Origin: Brienomyrus brachyistius
Lineage: Eukaryota; Chordata; Actinopteri; Osteoglossiformes; Mormyridae
Assembly: GCF_023856365.1 (NCBI RefSeq)
Contig: NC_064555.1
Location: 20,904,254 to 20,968,253, forward strand
DNA: 64,000 nucleotides
Direction of reading: 5' to 3'
This document shows, piece after piece, positions 22,031 through 33,610 of this stretch (position 1 is its first letter; the number at the start of each line of letters is the position of its first letter). The notes beneath the pieces are model-generated. The model had not been told where the DNA came from and did no database searches. It saw nothing but the letters and a program-made list of their open reading frames with translations. The position numbers were made by a program, and so were the translations under genes.

Positions 22031-25000
22031 CTGTGAATATAAAAAGGAGAATTAGATAAATCACAAAATCAAAGCAGAACTGATCAAATTTGCACCTGAG
22101 CATCTTCACCTGAGCATAAAAAACTAGCCACATTAATCTTTATATTGACTGTGCAGTTTATTGATGATTTCAGTGCTGGAAATGAATCAGGAGAAAGAAA
22201 AGGTTAATCTTTAGGCTCTGGAATAAATATTGTTTATAATGTTCAAGTGAAATAATCCTCTTTGGTCATTCAACTTTGCCATGACAATGACGACTTATAT
22301 GCCATTACTTAGCTCCACATATTTACTTTCGATGCGATTTGACCTTCTTCTTAGCCTTTTTTGGCTCTTGAGAAAGAATGCGAGCACTGGCCTTCAGACG
22401 GCTTAGGAAATATTGTGATTCCACATTCATTCTTCTCTAGCATCCAAGTCAAGGAGCAGAATAACCCAGGAAGTTAAGGTCGGATCCAGAACACAATGCT
22501 GAATGCCGCCAAGGACAGGTGCGAGATGGGGCACTTCAAAGACAAAGGGGAAGCTGTCCTTAGAGCAGTGAGGACTCGGCACCGGGCCCGGTGGTGTGGT
22601 GGACAGCTGGTACGCAAGCTGTCACAATGTGGGCCGCTGCAGGCAATACCCCATAAGCAAACTGCAACCACTGGGCACCCTGTCCTGAGAAACATGCTTA
22701 CATCAGCAGCCAATCAAAGAAAGACGACCTTCCTGCAAGTGAAAATGAATTTGTATTTAAATAATAGTGGGTATCATTTTCAAGCTGAGCTGCGAGGTTA
22801 TGGAACCGGATTGCAGATGCTTTATTTACTAGTTCTGAAGAATTTAACTGGTGATCAGAGGTGAGAAGTTCAGGTCCAGGAAGTAAATCTAGACCAATTT
22901 AATATTTCAACCATTCAGTTCAAGAACCACTGTCACAGAGTGCTAAACTGGTTGGCTGGAACACAATCTTCATCTGAATTGTTACTTTCTGGAACAGAAC
23001 TATCCACCTCTGCTGAGGATTCTGGTTAGTCTGGTAGTGACCAGATCCACATATTTCAAAATTCAGCCCTCACTTGTACAGCAGATTGCCATGGCACTGA
23101 AAGACCAAGGTTCGAGTAATCTAGAATACACCACACCATAACAGCAGCGGGCTCAATATTGTACTAGACAATAGGCGTAATTATTTTGAGACACTTCATA
23201 AATGTTATATCAGCCAATTTTGTAAATGCTGTATTTCACGCATTTGCACACAATGACACAATGTGCTCACATACAATCATGAAAATAATGAATTCTCTCT
23301 CTCTCTCTTGTTCTCCCCATTTGTAAAGCAACATAATTATAAATGACAGTAAAATCTGATTGATGTCATCCTACATCATGCTATGTACCATCAATATGGC
23401 TGTGGGTGGCACAGATGCTATCTCGGAGCATTTCTACCGCTCGGAAAGATTCCTTTTATGCATCTCCTTGGGTGATTTCGCACGATTGAAACCCTGCACT
23501 TAAGTTTTTTATCTGTTTGTGGTGTGGTAGGTTTATGCACCGTGATTCTAGGATTAGCACGTTAGCTGCCTGTCTGCCAGCACGAAGAAAACTCGTGCTC
23601 AGTGACATTAGTACCACGGGAACACTGCAATATAGCTGTTCATTAATAATCCAGCTTGATGTTCTGTCGCATGTTTTTGTTAATTGTATTGTTTTTTTTT
23701 TTATTTAATTCAAAACACAGATCTGCATCAAACATCAGAATTTATTGTTCAGACTCTTTTGTCCATATAACATCCTCTGGAGATTGACAGCACAATGAAT
23801 AACAAACAGATTTAATTACATATAACTATAATATCACCCCATGTCTTGTTCTCAAAGTGCACCTGTGTCTTCTTACGCCAGAATGTCACCTCTGCATTTT
23901 GCATATTTTACTCTATGTTATCATATAGCCTATGCCTGGTTATAGGTGGTTTACCTCTGGAGCTCTGTTGTGGAATGCATTTACACTTTGTAAACCTTGT
24001 GAAGTTTTACTGGTCAGTATTTTTAGTATTTACAGGAGGCTCATAGGAATTAAGAGCAGAAGCATTTTCACTGTATAAAAAGGGAGCCTAAAAATGCCCC
24101 TAGTCATTATAAAAGGAACCAAGATCAAAAATATACAAGGCAACAGAAAGAATTTGCTGTGTCTTGGATGTCACACTGTTGCGTGGCTCAGCACTGAATC
24201 CATATTTAGGACACAAATGCTCCAGTTGTGGCAGTTAATTAATCAGGAAGAATACCACAGTGCATAGGCTCAATGCTCTTATGTATTTTCCACAAAATTC
24301 CCCTCGGGAATCCTGCACCTTTCCTTCCTCATTCCCATTTCCTAGACTTATAACTATGCCCCCCAAATGGATTTTTGCATTGTGGCAAGTCGGATTTTCA
24401 AGTAATCCATCTCAGCGGGGAGACACGCATGTAGGCATCTTACGTGTGTCACAGCTGTCGCCAGGGCGACGGACAGGCATAGCGGTAACAAAAAAAAACG
24501 AGAATGGGGGGGGAAGCAAATTAACGGTAACTCTTTTGAAAGTCGACTGCATTCAGCCCTGTGTTGCCCATCGCGTTATCAAAGCACGCTCATACATTTC
24601 CTTATAAAAAAGTAGAAAAATGGCTCTTGCCTTATGTCTCTGTGTTTATGCAGATGTGATTGACTGCATATTGACATTTGAAGGCTGTAACCACTCACAT
24701 GGAGAGTCAGGTACCTAACCCAAAGTGTTACAATGCTCTTTGATGCTTTGCTGCCTGTTTACTGCAGTTATGCTTTATTCATTGTATCCATTAACCTCCT
24801 TCGAATGGACAAAAACATTTCATCAATTGCTCAAATCTAGTTTCCATTTCCTTTGGAGTTCATTATTCACATACGTTTATGAATTTGATTTTAATTTAAT
24901 TGACTGCCATTTAAAGTGTCTGTAAGATCTTTCCGGTTTAATCAATAGATGGCACGCAACAAATATGGTTCGGCTAACGTTGTTAGGTCCTTTCATCAGA

Positions 25001-25720
25001 CACAGTATTATACCGTAGGCATTCAAAAAATAAGAAGCATTTCAATAAGCTAATGACTTTCTCCTGCATATTTTTTATATGAGAGAACTACAATGCAACA
25101 CTTGAAATTTACTATCAATTTTATCAATAACTATCATTTCATGTTAGTGTGACAAACCATGTGTCAAGAACTTGGTGATTTTTGTATACGAAACCCCTCA
25201 TCAGGTACATAGCTAAAGAGTAACAGGACTCTAAGCCGCAGTGAAAACCGTCCATTTCTGGGATATTTGTGCTTTTCTGAAGAAATGACTTTCACGGAAA
25301 CCACTGCGCACTGTTCTTTGCGACAATTTAAGAAAATGAAGGTCGCGATTCGGCTCTAAGAGCAGAGACAGTATGGGGGACGCACTCGAAGCGGCTCGAA
25401 CTGCGTATGGTGCCATGTCGCACATATAAGCCCCAAGGACAGATTTAACACAAGCACTCTGGGGCTTCATTAGCGAGAGGAGTACGCGCCATGCTCAGAG
25501 ATGTTGCTTTGAACTGCACTGCAAGACCTCTCGTACAGAAACTGAAATATAAGAGTCAGCGTTGAGTGCTACTGTATGATCCTTGAATGGGAAAATCACG
25601 ATTCCCGCCTTCAGGACAGCAGTCCTGCATTTTTCACCGTAAGTGTCGGATATCATTTTCAAGCTGTGCTTCATGTTAAACTGTTTACGCGTCTTTTGCC
25701 AGCCTGACTCTGCCAAATCC

Positions 25721-25745
25721 TGTATGTGTGTGTGTGTGTGTGTGT
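25721..25745. repeat. TG microsatellite
   Basis: About 12 TG units in the spacer right of calcr. Confidence 0.95.
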
Positions 25746-26944
25746 TTTAAGAGAACAGAAAGCCTGGATCTTTCAAAGTGAAAAACTATGCACAGCATTT
25801 GTTTCAAAAGAGAGATGGAAAAAAAAGTTGTCCTCTAAGCACCAGGACTGACTTTGAATCCTCTCAAGTGGAAATATTTGTGGAGGACCTAAGAGAGGCC
25901 ACCTTTCCACAAACGCCATAGCCGGTCATATAATTAACTATTCTTTACGGGTCAGGGGAGAAAGGAGCTTCAACAGAATACCATTGTTGTGTTATTTTAA
26001 TTCTCCATTTATTTAAAATAAGTACCCTTCACCCAAGATAGCATCAAGGTAAAATCTGAGCACTTTTGGCATTTTTATAGTAATACTATATATGTACAAG
26101 TGCTATTAAATGTTGAACTACATAGGTCATTTCAGATGTTAAAACCTAAAGGAAAAATGTGTAATAGAAATAGTATTATAAATGTAACGTAGTAATAGTT
26201 GTTCTTTGAAATGTTCTGGTGACAAATTGATTTTTATGTTGTGCAAATAGTTCATGTTGTTCTACAAAAACTGATCCCTTAGCTTTTAGAAGTATCACAC
26301 TTTTTAGGGTGTTTCTTGACTGTCACATTGGGATTCTTCCACGTCGGACACTTGCAGCCTCACTGCTGGCAAGCTGAACCACTGGGGACATGTTCTTACG
26401 GCCAGGAGTCAGGGCTGAGTGCCTGTCATCGATATCTGGGAGGGGTGTGACCCTCTGTACATTGCAGAAATGCTGAATAAATCATAAAAAACAAAGTCTG
26501 GCTTTAAAAACACCAGAGATCTATCGCAGGAGAAAAATACAACGCTGAGGAACTCCACCCAATTATGTTGACAAATATACCCCATATTCTCAGCTTCAAC
26601 ATATTACTCTATTATCGAATTACTCCTGCAAATGGAGCGCAGTCCTCACCAGGGGTCCCCGCATTGTCTTTTCTGCTACCTGGAACAGGCGCCAGATCCT
26701 CCTCTGGAGAAGCGATTGTAGGATGGGCGGATGGAAGGGTCAAGATTCTTCTTTTCTTTTTTTTAAAGTTCTTCCTCTTTGTAGATCTACTTCTGTAGAC
26801 CTTCGACAGAAATATTCAGGGAATGCGCAACAGCAAAACAATCAAGCCCGTTTTGGGATTTGTGGTCCCAAACGTCTGAACCTGCTTCCTGTGTATGAAT
26901 TCTGGACTGGGTTGTGATGGAGTGTGAAAGCAATAAATAAATAA

Positions 26945-27020
26945 ATGATGATGATGATGATGATGATAATCTCACACATGCAAATATATATATACTTATT
27001 AGATAGGTATATATATATAT
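26945..27020. repeat. ATG and TA microsatellites
   Basis: An ATG triplet run (26945-26967) and an interrupted TA run (26984-27020) that served as the target of the adjacent SINE. Confidence 0.9.
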
Positions 27021-27030
27021 ATTGATACTT

Positions 27031-27400
27031 GGGGCGGCATGGTGGTGCAGTGGTTAGCACTGTCGCCTCACACCTCTGGGACCCGGGTTCGAGTCTCCAC
27101 CTGGGTCACATGTGTGCGGAGTTTGCATGTTCTCCCCGTGTCGTCGTGGGGTTTCCTCCGGGTACTCCGGTTTCCCCCCACAGTCCAAAAACATGCTGAG
27201 GCTAATTGGAGTTGCTGAATTGCCCGTAGGTGTGCATGTGTGAGTGAATGGTGTGTGAGTGTGCCCTGCGATGGGCTGGCCCCCCATCCTGGGTTGTTCC
27301 CTGCCTCGTGCCCATTGATTCCGGGATAGGCTCCGGACCCCCCGCGACCCAATAGGATAAGCGGTTTGGAAAATGGATGGATGGATGGATGGATGGATGG
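27031..27400 (+). mobile_element. tRNA-derived SINE, full length, with target duplication
   Basis: Head ggggcggcatggtggtgcag contains a polymerase III A box (tggtgcagtgg, 27043-27053) and a B box (ggttcgagtct, 27086-27096), as in a tRNA. The body ends with a LINE-like tail, gggataggctccggaccccc, and GGAT repeats. Exact 12-bp duplication atattgatactt at 27019-27030 and 27401-27412. The open frames over it on the minus strand are spurious. Confidence 0.9.
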
Positions 27401-27402
27401 AT
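27372..27402. repeat. GGAT repeat, SINE tail
   Basis: About seven ATGG/GGAT units forming the 3' tail of the SINE at 27031-27400. Confidence 0.9.
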
Positions 27403-27484
27403 ATTGATACTTTATTGATCTCCGTGGGGTAATTCACTTTACGCCTCCCCCAGTTTGCTTTCTGTGGGTGAGGTCAAGCTGGCC

Positions 27485-27790
27485 GTGTGTGTGTGTGTGT
27501 GTGTGTTTGCATAGATCACATTTGGGGACCAAAATGTCCCCAAAGTGCAGTAAAACCTGAAACTTCCTTACTTTTGGGGACACTTCTTCAGGTCCCCATT
27601 TAGATAACCTCAGTTTTATAAAAATCTGTGAAGGCAATCAATCAACAGAGTAAAAGTGCTGAAGGTTATGGTTAAGGTTAGGGCTGGGTGGGGGCTAAGG
27701 GTGTCGTGATTGGGATTAGGCATTTTCCCATAGAAATTAATGGACGGTCCCCATTTAGATAGGTACACCAACTTTGTGTGTGTGTACAGG
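27485..27790. repeat. GT microsatellite with ggggacc-type dispersed repeat, copy 1
   Basis: (GT)11 at 27485-27507 leads into ...ttggggaccaaaatgtcccc... ggttaaggttagggctgggt ... cccatagaaattaatggacggtcccc... ending at a short tgtgtgtgtg run. A related inverted copy lies at 32866-33130. Fish genomes carry many such copies; class unknown to me. Confidence 0.7.
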
Positions 27791-30778
27791 AACCAGAAAA
27801 TAAATGAAAGTACATAAAAGTCAAAAGGTACACTGAACTAGATGGATGACCATTTAAGACAAATAAAAATGAATACATTTCAGGAATTCCTTACTCATTA
27901 TAAATAATCCTGAGCAATGCGATGCAAGGCCAGCAGTTAACATGATGGTTAAAAGACACTGGGATGTACCTTCATTCAGGGATTCGGGTCTCACTAAGGT
28001 CTTACGGTGCATGAAACTGACTATTCATACGCTGGTGTGTAGTTTTCCACGGAGGAAATCTTATTTTATGTTTATAATCAAATAAACCCTTCTGATTTCT
28101 ATATCCTTGTAGATCATTCTTTTAAAAGTCTGTAGAGCCATTAAAAGTTGCTGTAAGATTATTTCACATAGCAATGAGCAGTAAAGATCCGCCTGTCAGA
28201 CATGATATTTGAAACTGGTCTCCCAGTATCACCATAAGAACATGATGGGAATAAAGAAGCCGACTCTGGCAGGACTCCACTGGAACTGAATGTTATCAAT
28301 TTTCTGTTCCGCTGCTGTTTCCCCGAGTCAATTAGTTCACTATGGCTGCAAATCCGCTTTGCTGGTGCCCCAAAACAGGGCTTTACGCCGGCCTGGCGGT
28401 GGCCAAATTGTGAGGGCTTTTCTGTTCATGCACAGCGTGCTTGCGACACATTCAGCCGGCTCCCGTCAATCCCGTTACGAAATAGCGTGAGCACTAAGTA
28501 GCATGTTTTGGAGCAAATTTGAAAAACTGAATTAAAAAAACTCGTACACATGCATCGGAACCGCTCCAAAGTTAGGGAGTGGTGCATGACTCCAGAAAAG
28601 TGTAAGGCCTTTTTATTTTACTGTAATATACAATATATAAAAGCCGGAGAAATCTGACGTGCATTTCAAGACTGACTGAATTCTATTGAAACGGACCAAG
28701 AGCTGGTCTTGAAGATCTTTTTCTAGCAGAAAAGTACAAACATCCAACATTTTTTTTTTGTCCCAAAGCCCAACCACCCCCTTTCTTTGTTTGTTGCAAC
28801 TTTTAGCATTTTTTTTTTACGTGGATGTGTTTTTTATTTTAAAATTGTGTGTGTGTGAGTGTGTGTGCGCGCGCAGAACATTTCACGCTGTTGCTGTAAG
28901 AGCTGGCTAAGGACAGATGGTTTGGCATCTTACTGCCGCAGTGTCATGGAATTCTGTGTGAAACACAAGGTCTGTGTGCCAGCGACGGCCCGACATTAAT
29001 TACCCTAATGTACAAAAATATTTTCCCTGTGCCATGTGTGGCATCCCAACACATCCATTAACACTGAGAATCTAAATTCTTAATTTCTTGGAATGCTGAC
29101 TTCTTGAATGTCTTCCCTATTGCTCAGAATAATTGATCAGCGGCTATGTGCGAAGCCTGGGCACCCGGATAGGCTGAATCAGACGGCAGATTTCTCCACA
29201 ATTAACACCAAGGGCAAGTGGCACGTCCCAAGACCAGCTCATCTTCATAAATGACACGATTGTCTCACGGGATCCTTCACTCTGCTCCCTTCGTCTTCTT
29301 TCACCAATAGGTTTTACAAGGGGGACTCCAGATGTTCAGCTGGTGAGTGTCCAGGTTACATGCTGCCCCATACGAAAGCACATGCCACCTAAATAAGGCT
29401 TATTCTGTCTTCTGGTTAAAGCTGGCATACGATAAAAGCTTTCGTGTTCCAACTTTGTTAGGGACAGGATTGCCTTCGATGATGTTACAGAAATGTTTGG
29501 CTTTCTGGGAACTGAAAATTTGATTGGCTTCTTTATAAAAAATAAATACAATAACCACAACAGTATTTTGGGGCGGCAGGTAGTAAACTGAAGTACTGAG
29601 ATGTGTCAAATGTATACTACTAAGAACAATGGCTGCAACGTAAAAGGTGGAGGGAATTTCTACCCTGCATGTAAACTAACGGATTAACAGTTAAAGCCAT
29701 TTTGTTCACCACTTCATTTGTAGCATGTGACTTAACAGACCACTGAACCTGGCACAGCTGCCCAATAATACATCCCCAACTTCCTCTGTTTGCTTTGAAG
29801 AAAGGAAAAATGACCCTTTTGTGTACAGCACCATGAAAGAAAGAGCACTTTCATCTAGCAGATGTGGACTAATGATTTAAAATGACATTAAAAGTGAAAA
29901 TGTAAAGTAAAATGATATTGAACAAAGGGGAAAGAAAATGTCATTGTTTTTTCATTGTAAAACTTTTTACTTAGATATAATTTCTTTAGATATTAATTGA
30001 TTTCTTAATATTTGTTTCTTCTAGATTGTTATGTCTCTCCTGCTGTCAGCACACCATGGACACACCGAATGGGGGTATAAATTTGCCTCACTGGACAGCC
30101 AATCTCTGTTAATGGCCAAATTTTAATGTGTAGCTGCCAGAGCGTTAAAAACATTTAGGGCAGGAATACCATGTGTTCACTGCAGGGACCAAACCTGAGA
30201 GCCCGGTTACCACGGCAGGCTTCTTAGCAACCATATAAGAGGAAGTTCCATCAGGTTCAAATTGCCCTACAGCCACCAAACCTATTAATGAGCGACTGCT
30301 AATGCTTTTCTAGGAAGCAAACTGCTATGGGAAGCTTTGATTAATCATATTTCAAAGGTACATGTATTTGTTTATTATAAAATAATTTCAAAATGAACAA
30401 ATGAAGAACAAATGAGGAACAAATGCACACATTAGCAATTTTTTTTTTTTAATTGTGCCGGGCCATTGATTAGGTTAAATCATTCATATGAAGTATTTTT
30501 GAATAATGAAACAGAGGTCTAATGGTCCTAGTTTCTTAGGTAGGGATCAAACTGAATCGTCTCCACAGCTTTCAAAGAGAGGAAGTTGTGCAGCAAACTG
30601 TTTCCTCCTCGTATTACATTATTACATGTAACCAAAGAGGAAACAGTCAATACACACCCTGGGTGTTTGTGAAATGAAGAAAACTATGTAATTAATTAAA
30701 ATTCTCCAATTTGGCTGTACATGTGCTGGACTGTGACTGAATGCCAGCTTGTTGACATGAATTATGTTGTTTTTTTGC

Positions 30779-31088
30779 AGTCTGAGTCATGCCTGTTGAG
30801 TCATGGCAGTTGTATAGCCTTTTCAGTCCTTATTTGCACACAGCTGTTCTCGATTATACAGGCTTCAGAGTCTATATTTTCACGCGGTCATGCTGTTTTA
30901 TATGGTCGTATGCACTCCTTATTTACACACGGGCATGGTCTGTTACATAGACTTTTATAGTCCTTATTTACACACAAGTATATGGTCTGTTGCATAATCT
31001 TTTGCAGTCCGTTTTTCACACACCGTTATGCTCTCTTATATAATGTATTGTAAGACTTATTCATGCAACGTCATGTTATACAGTCTAA
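30779..31088. repeat. Degenerate 46-bp minisatellite, seven units
   Basis: Units begin agtccttatttacacac-like at 30779, 30825, 30869, 30914, 30959, 31006 and 31052 (44-47 bp each) and contain (c/g)atggtctgttacatag-like middles. Divergence between units is high, so the array is old. Confidence 0.8.
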
Positions 31089-32865
31089 ATGAGCACCATT
31101 ATCACCTTGATTTAACCCTGAGAAGGCAGGTTTAAGAAACCTCTCATTAAGTCGTCCTGACTGTAATTACGAAAGGCAGATAATCTTGCTACGCTCTCGT
31201 TAAAAAGCGGACGTGATCCTCTCAGTATTTTAGTTTCAAATTGAATAGACAGAAGCATCAATCCCTCAATTTATTTCCATAAATAAATGCACATATAACA
31301 GCTTAACAGTATGAACAGGTAGGCAATTTGTATAGCGTGTACTAAAGATCTATTATGTTTCCTATTTTTTCCATAGGAGGGCGCCCCCTATCGTCTCACA
31401 CCGCCCAGCTAAAGCTGATTGGATCATATCAAGGCCGCCACCATCATCTGATTTAACGGATTAAATGATCACAACTTTTATATGGTAAACTAAATGCCAA
31501 GACGCAGGTAATGTACAGCCATGACCTTTCTGGGCGCAGCATGTTGTCCAACAAATATCGCAAAATGGACTGAGGGCAACAGCAGGACATTAAGGGCATA
31601 AAATGAACGGCCACCATACCGCGGAATTATGCTTTAATATTAATATAATATCTTATCGTAGACCTTCACAGCTTGCCAAATGAAAAGCATTCCTTATCGG
31701 CTTCCAATCATATTCAGAGCTGAAATAAATGTATTTCTGTACAAAAAATATCAATCCATCTGTAAATCATAATTCTGCCTTGGATAACAATTGGCCCTCT
31801 CATTGTCTTGAAGACCATTTGCATTCCTTTTATGTATGCTTTCAATTACTACAGAGGGGGAAAAGAGCTCTTCCAAGCAGCTCTCGTCTCCTCTACAGAA
31901 GATGCACATTCTGATTTCCCTCATATATCACCGATGCTATAAATCTCGCAGCGAAGAGCAGACAGCCGGCAGCTTTATCTGCGCGCGCAGACATTTCTAG
32001 TCTTAATTTAGCTCCGTCTAAACAAAGAATTTCTCCTTTGTCTTATGCATTTAAAAAAAATCCCAGAATTAGCAAGTAAATAACTTGGGTTAAAAAAAAC
32101 CGATAACCACATAAAACGAGCGGCATGCCGAAAAGGCATTTGCTGGAGGGGGAACTGACACTGGAAGCAGGGGCTTCTCAAACCAGAACGCGCAACCGTC
32201 AGGCGAACGGGGGAACGGCGGTATTAAAAACAGGAATGGTATGCGCCCCGAAAGCACACTCCGACCGCATATAAAATCAACTGGGCACAAATGTGACTCC
32301 TTTCACTGTGCCATATATGGATCTTTATCAATCAATGGCCGTTCTTGCTGTGAGATTTAACGTGACAGCAATTGTAAAAAAAAGAGAGAGATTGATATCT
32401 GCCTGCCGTATTACATAAACCGTTAAATCGGTCCTTTACAGTACCCTGCTGGGTCCTCAAACAGCATCCCAAGATTCGGGGGCCTTAAATACAGCAGCGC
32501 AGGCTGACCATTGCCAGGACGGAAAGTGCTCGTTCTAAGGTTGATTTAAGGTAACAACTTTTCATGGACCTCAGGATCGTAATAAAACAGGACATTGAAG
32601 ATGGGCGTTTACGGAGCGCACGGTGTATAAACTCATATAAACAGAAGCCGTTTTCAATTGAAATGGTCCTCAGTTTTTACGAAGACATGCGCGTTAAATC
32701 TGTTACGTTTGGCCTCACGGATGATGGAGAAAATCTGGAGCTCTGAGGTTAGTTGGAGGCTTTTCCATCATTGGCATATTCGGTAAAGTCCTCACCATCC
32801 CATGCTGGTAGCAGAAAACTACATGTACTGTAAACTACATGAAAAGTGTGTTCACAGCTATATTT

Positions 32866-32877
32866 CACAGACAGACA

Positions 32878-32918
<41 letters not shown>

Positions 32919-33130
32919 GTAATTATATCTCCATTCATTTCTATGGGGAAGACTTTAATCCCAACATAAGGCCTTAACCCCTACCCAGCCGGAGACTGAG
33001 CTGTGATCCAGGATGTGTGGTGACCGACAGTTGATTGCAGTCACAAACTGAAAAATTGTCCCCAAAACGTCAAAATGACAGGTTTTTATTACATTGTGGG
33101 GACCATAATCTACACACACAGACACACACG
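32866..33130. repeat. CA microsatellite with ggggacc-type dispersed repeat, copy 2
   Basis: (CAGA)/(CA) run at 32866-32911, then ccattcatttctatggggaa, ccttaacccctacccagcc, gtccccaaaacgtcaaaatg, ttgtggggaccataat, and a second CA-rich run. Reverse-oriented relative to the 27485 copy. Confidence 0.7.
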
Positions 33131-33148
33131 CACACCAGAATAATTTAT

Positions 33149-33610
33149 GGTAACACTTTATATTAAGTTCATAATGCCTTCGTAATGCATTCATAGAACA
33201 TTCATAAGCAGCATGCAAGCAGCTGTACCATCACATCCTAACAGACCTTAATAGCTTTAATATACATTAATAACAAACAGTATATTATTGAAATAAACAT
33301 TATTGTCACATAACATTTGTTATTAATCAGGAGAGTCACTAGAGATATATCAAAGGGGAGTGGAACCTGTATTGGGGGCAATAGGCCACATTATTTAAAC
33401 TATTTAGTGTACATTTATTTGGGGGTGGGGGGTTAAAACATTCTAGGGTGGCTTGTGCCCCCCTAGAATAGTCCTAACAACGGCCCTGTTATTAATGTAT
33501 ATTAAAGCTGTTAATGTATGCTAGGGTGCTAAGGTGGGCCTATACTTACATGTTGCTTATGAATGTTCCACGAATGCATCAGGAATGTGCAGTTAATGCA
33601 AAGTGCTACC
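33149..33610. mobile_element. AT-rich palindromic MITE (host of nested hAT MITE)
   Basis: Left arm ggtaacactttatattaag... and right arm ...gttaatgcaaagtgctacc are inverted copies; internal segments (gcttatgaatgtt / cattcataagc; gctttaatatacattaat / attaatgtatattaaagc) also pair. Same family as 12448-12770. The centre is interrupted by the 33328-33488 insertion. Confidence 0.7.
33328..33488. mobile_element. hAT-type MITE nested inside another MITE
   Basis: 161-bp insert starting CAGGAGAGTCACT and ending ...AACGGCCCTG, bounded by ttattaat at 33320-33327 and 33489-33496. The 8-bp duplication and CAG...CTG ends fit hAT. It splits the palindromic element 33149-33610; removing it with one duplication restores the host palindrome centre. 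Confidence 0.75.

Noticed and set aside
22474..22864. Opposed open frames on both strands as a gene or pseudogene
   Set aside because: The plus frame (DKGEAVLRAVRTRHRARWCG) shows no family I recognise and has no splice context; kept only as a note in the spacer entry.
27054..27437. Overlapping frames with '[12 protein letters not shown]'-type sequence as genes
   Set aside because: The same translations recur at 55200 and 15843 because they are frames of the tRNA-derived SINE.
27661..27720. ggttaaggttaggg as an interstitial telomere repeat
   Set aside because: Only two or three imperfect units, inside a dispersed repeat that has a second copy at 32.9 kb.
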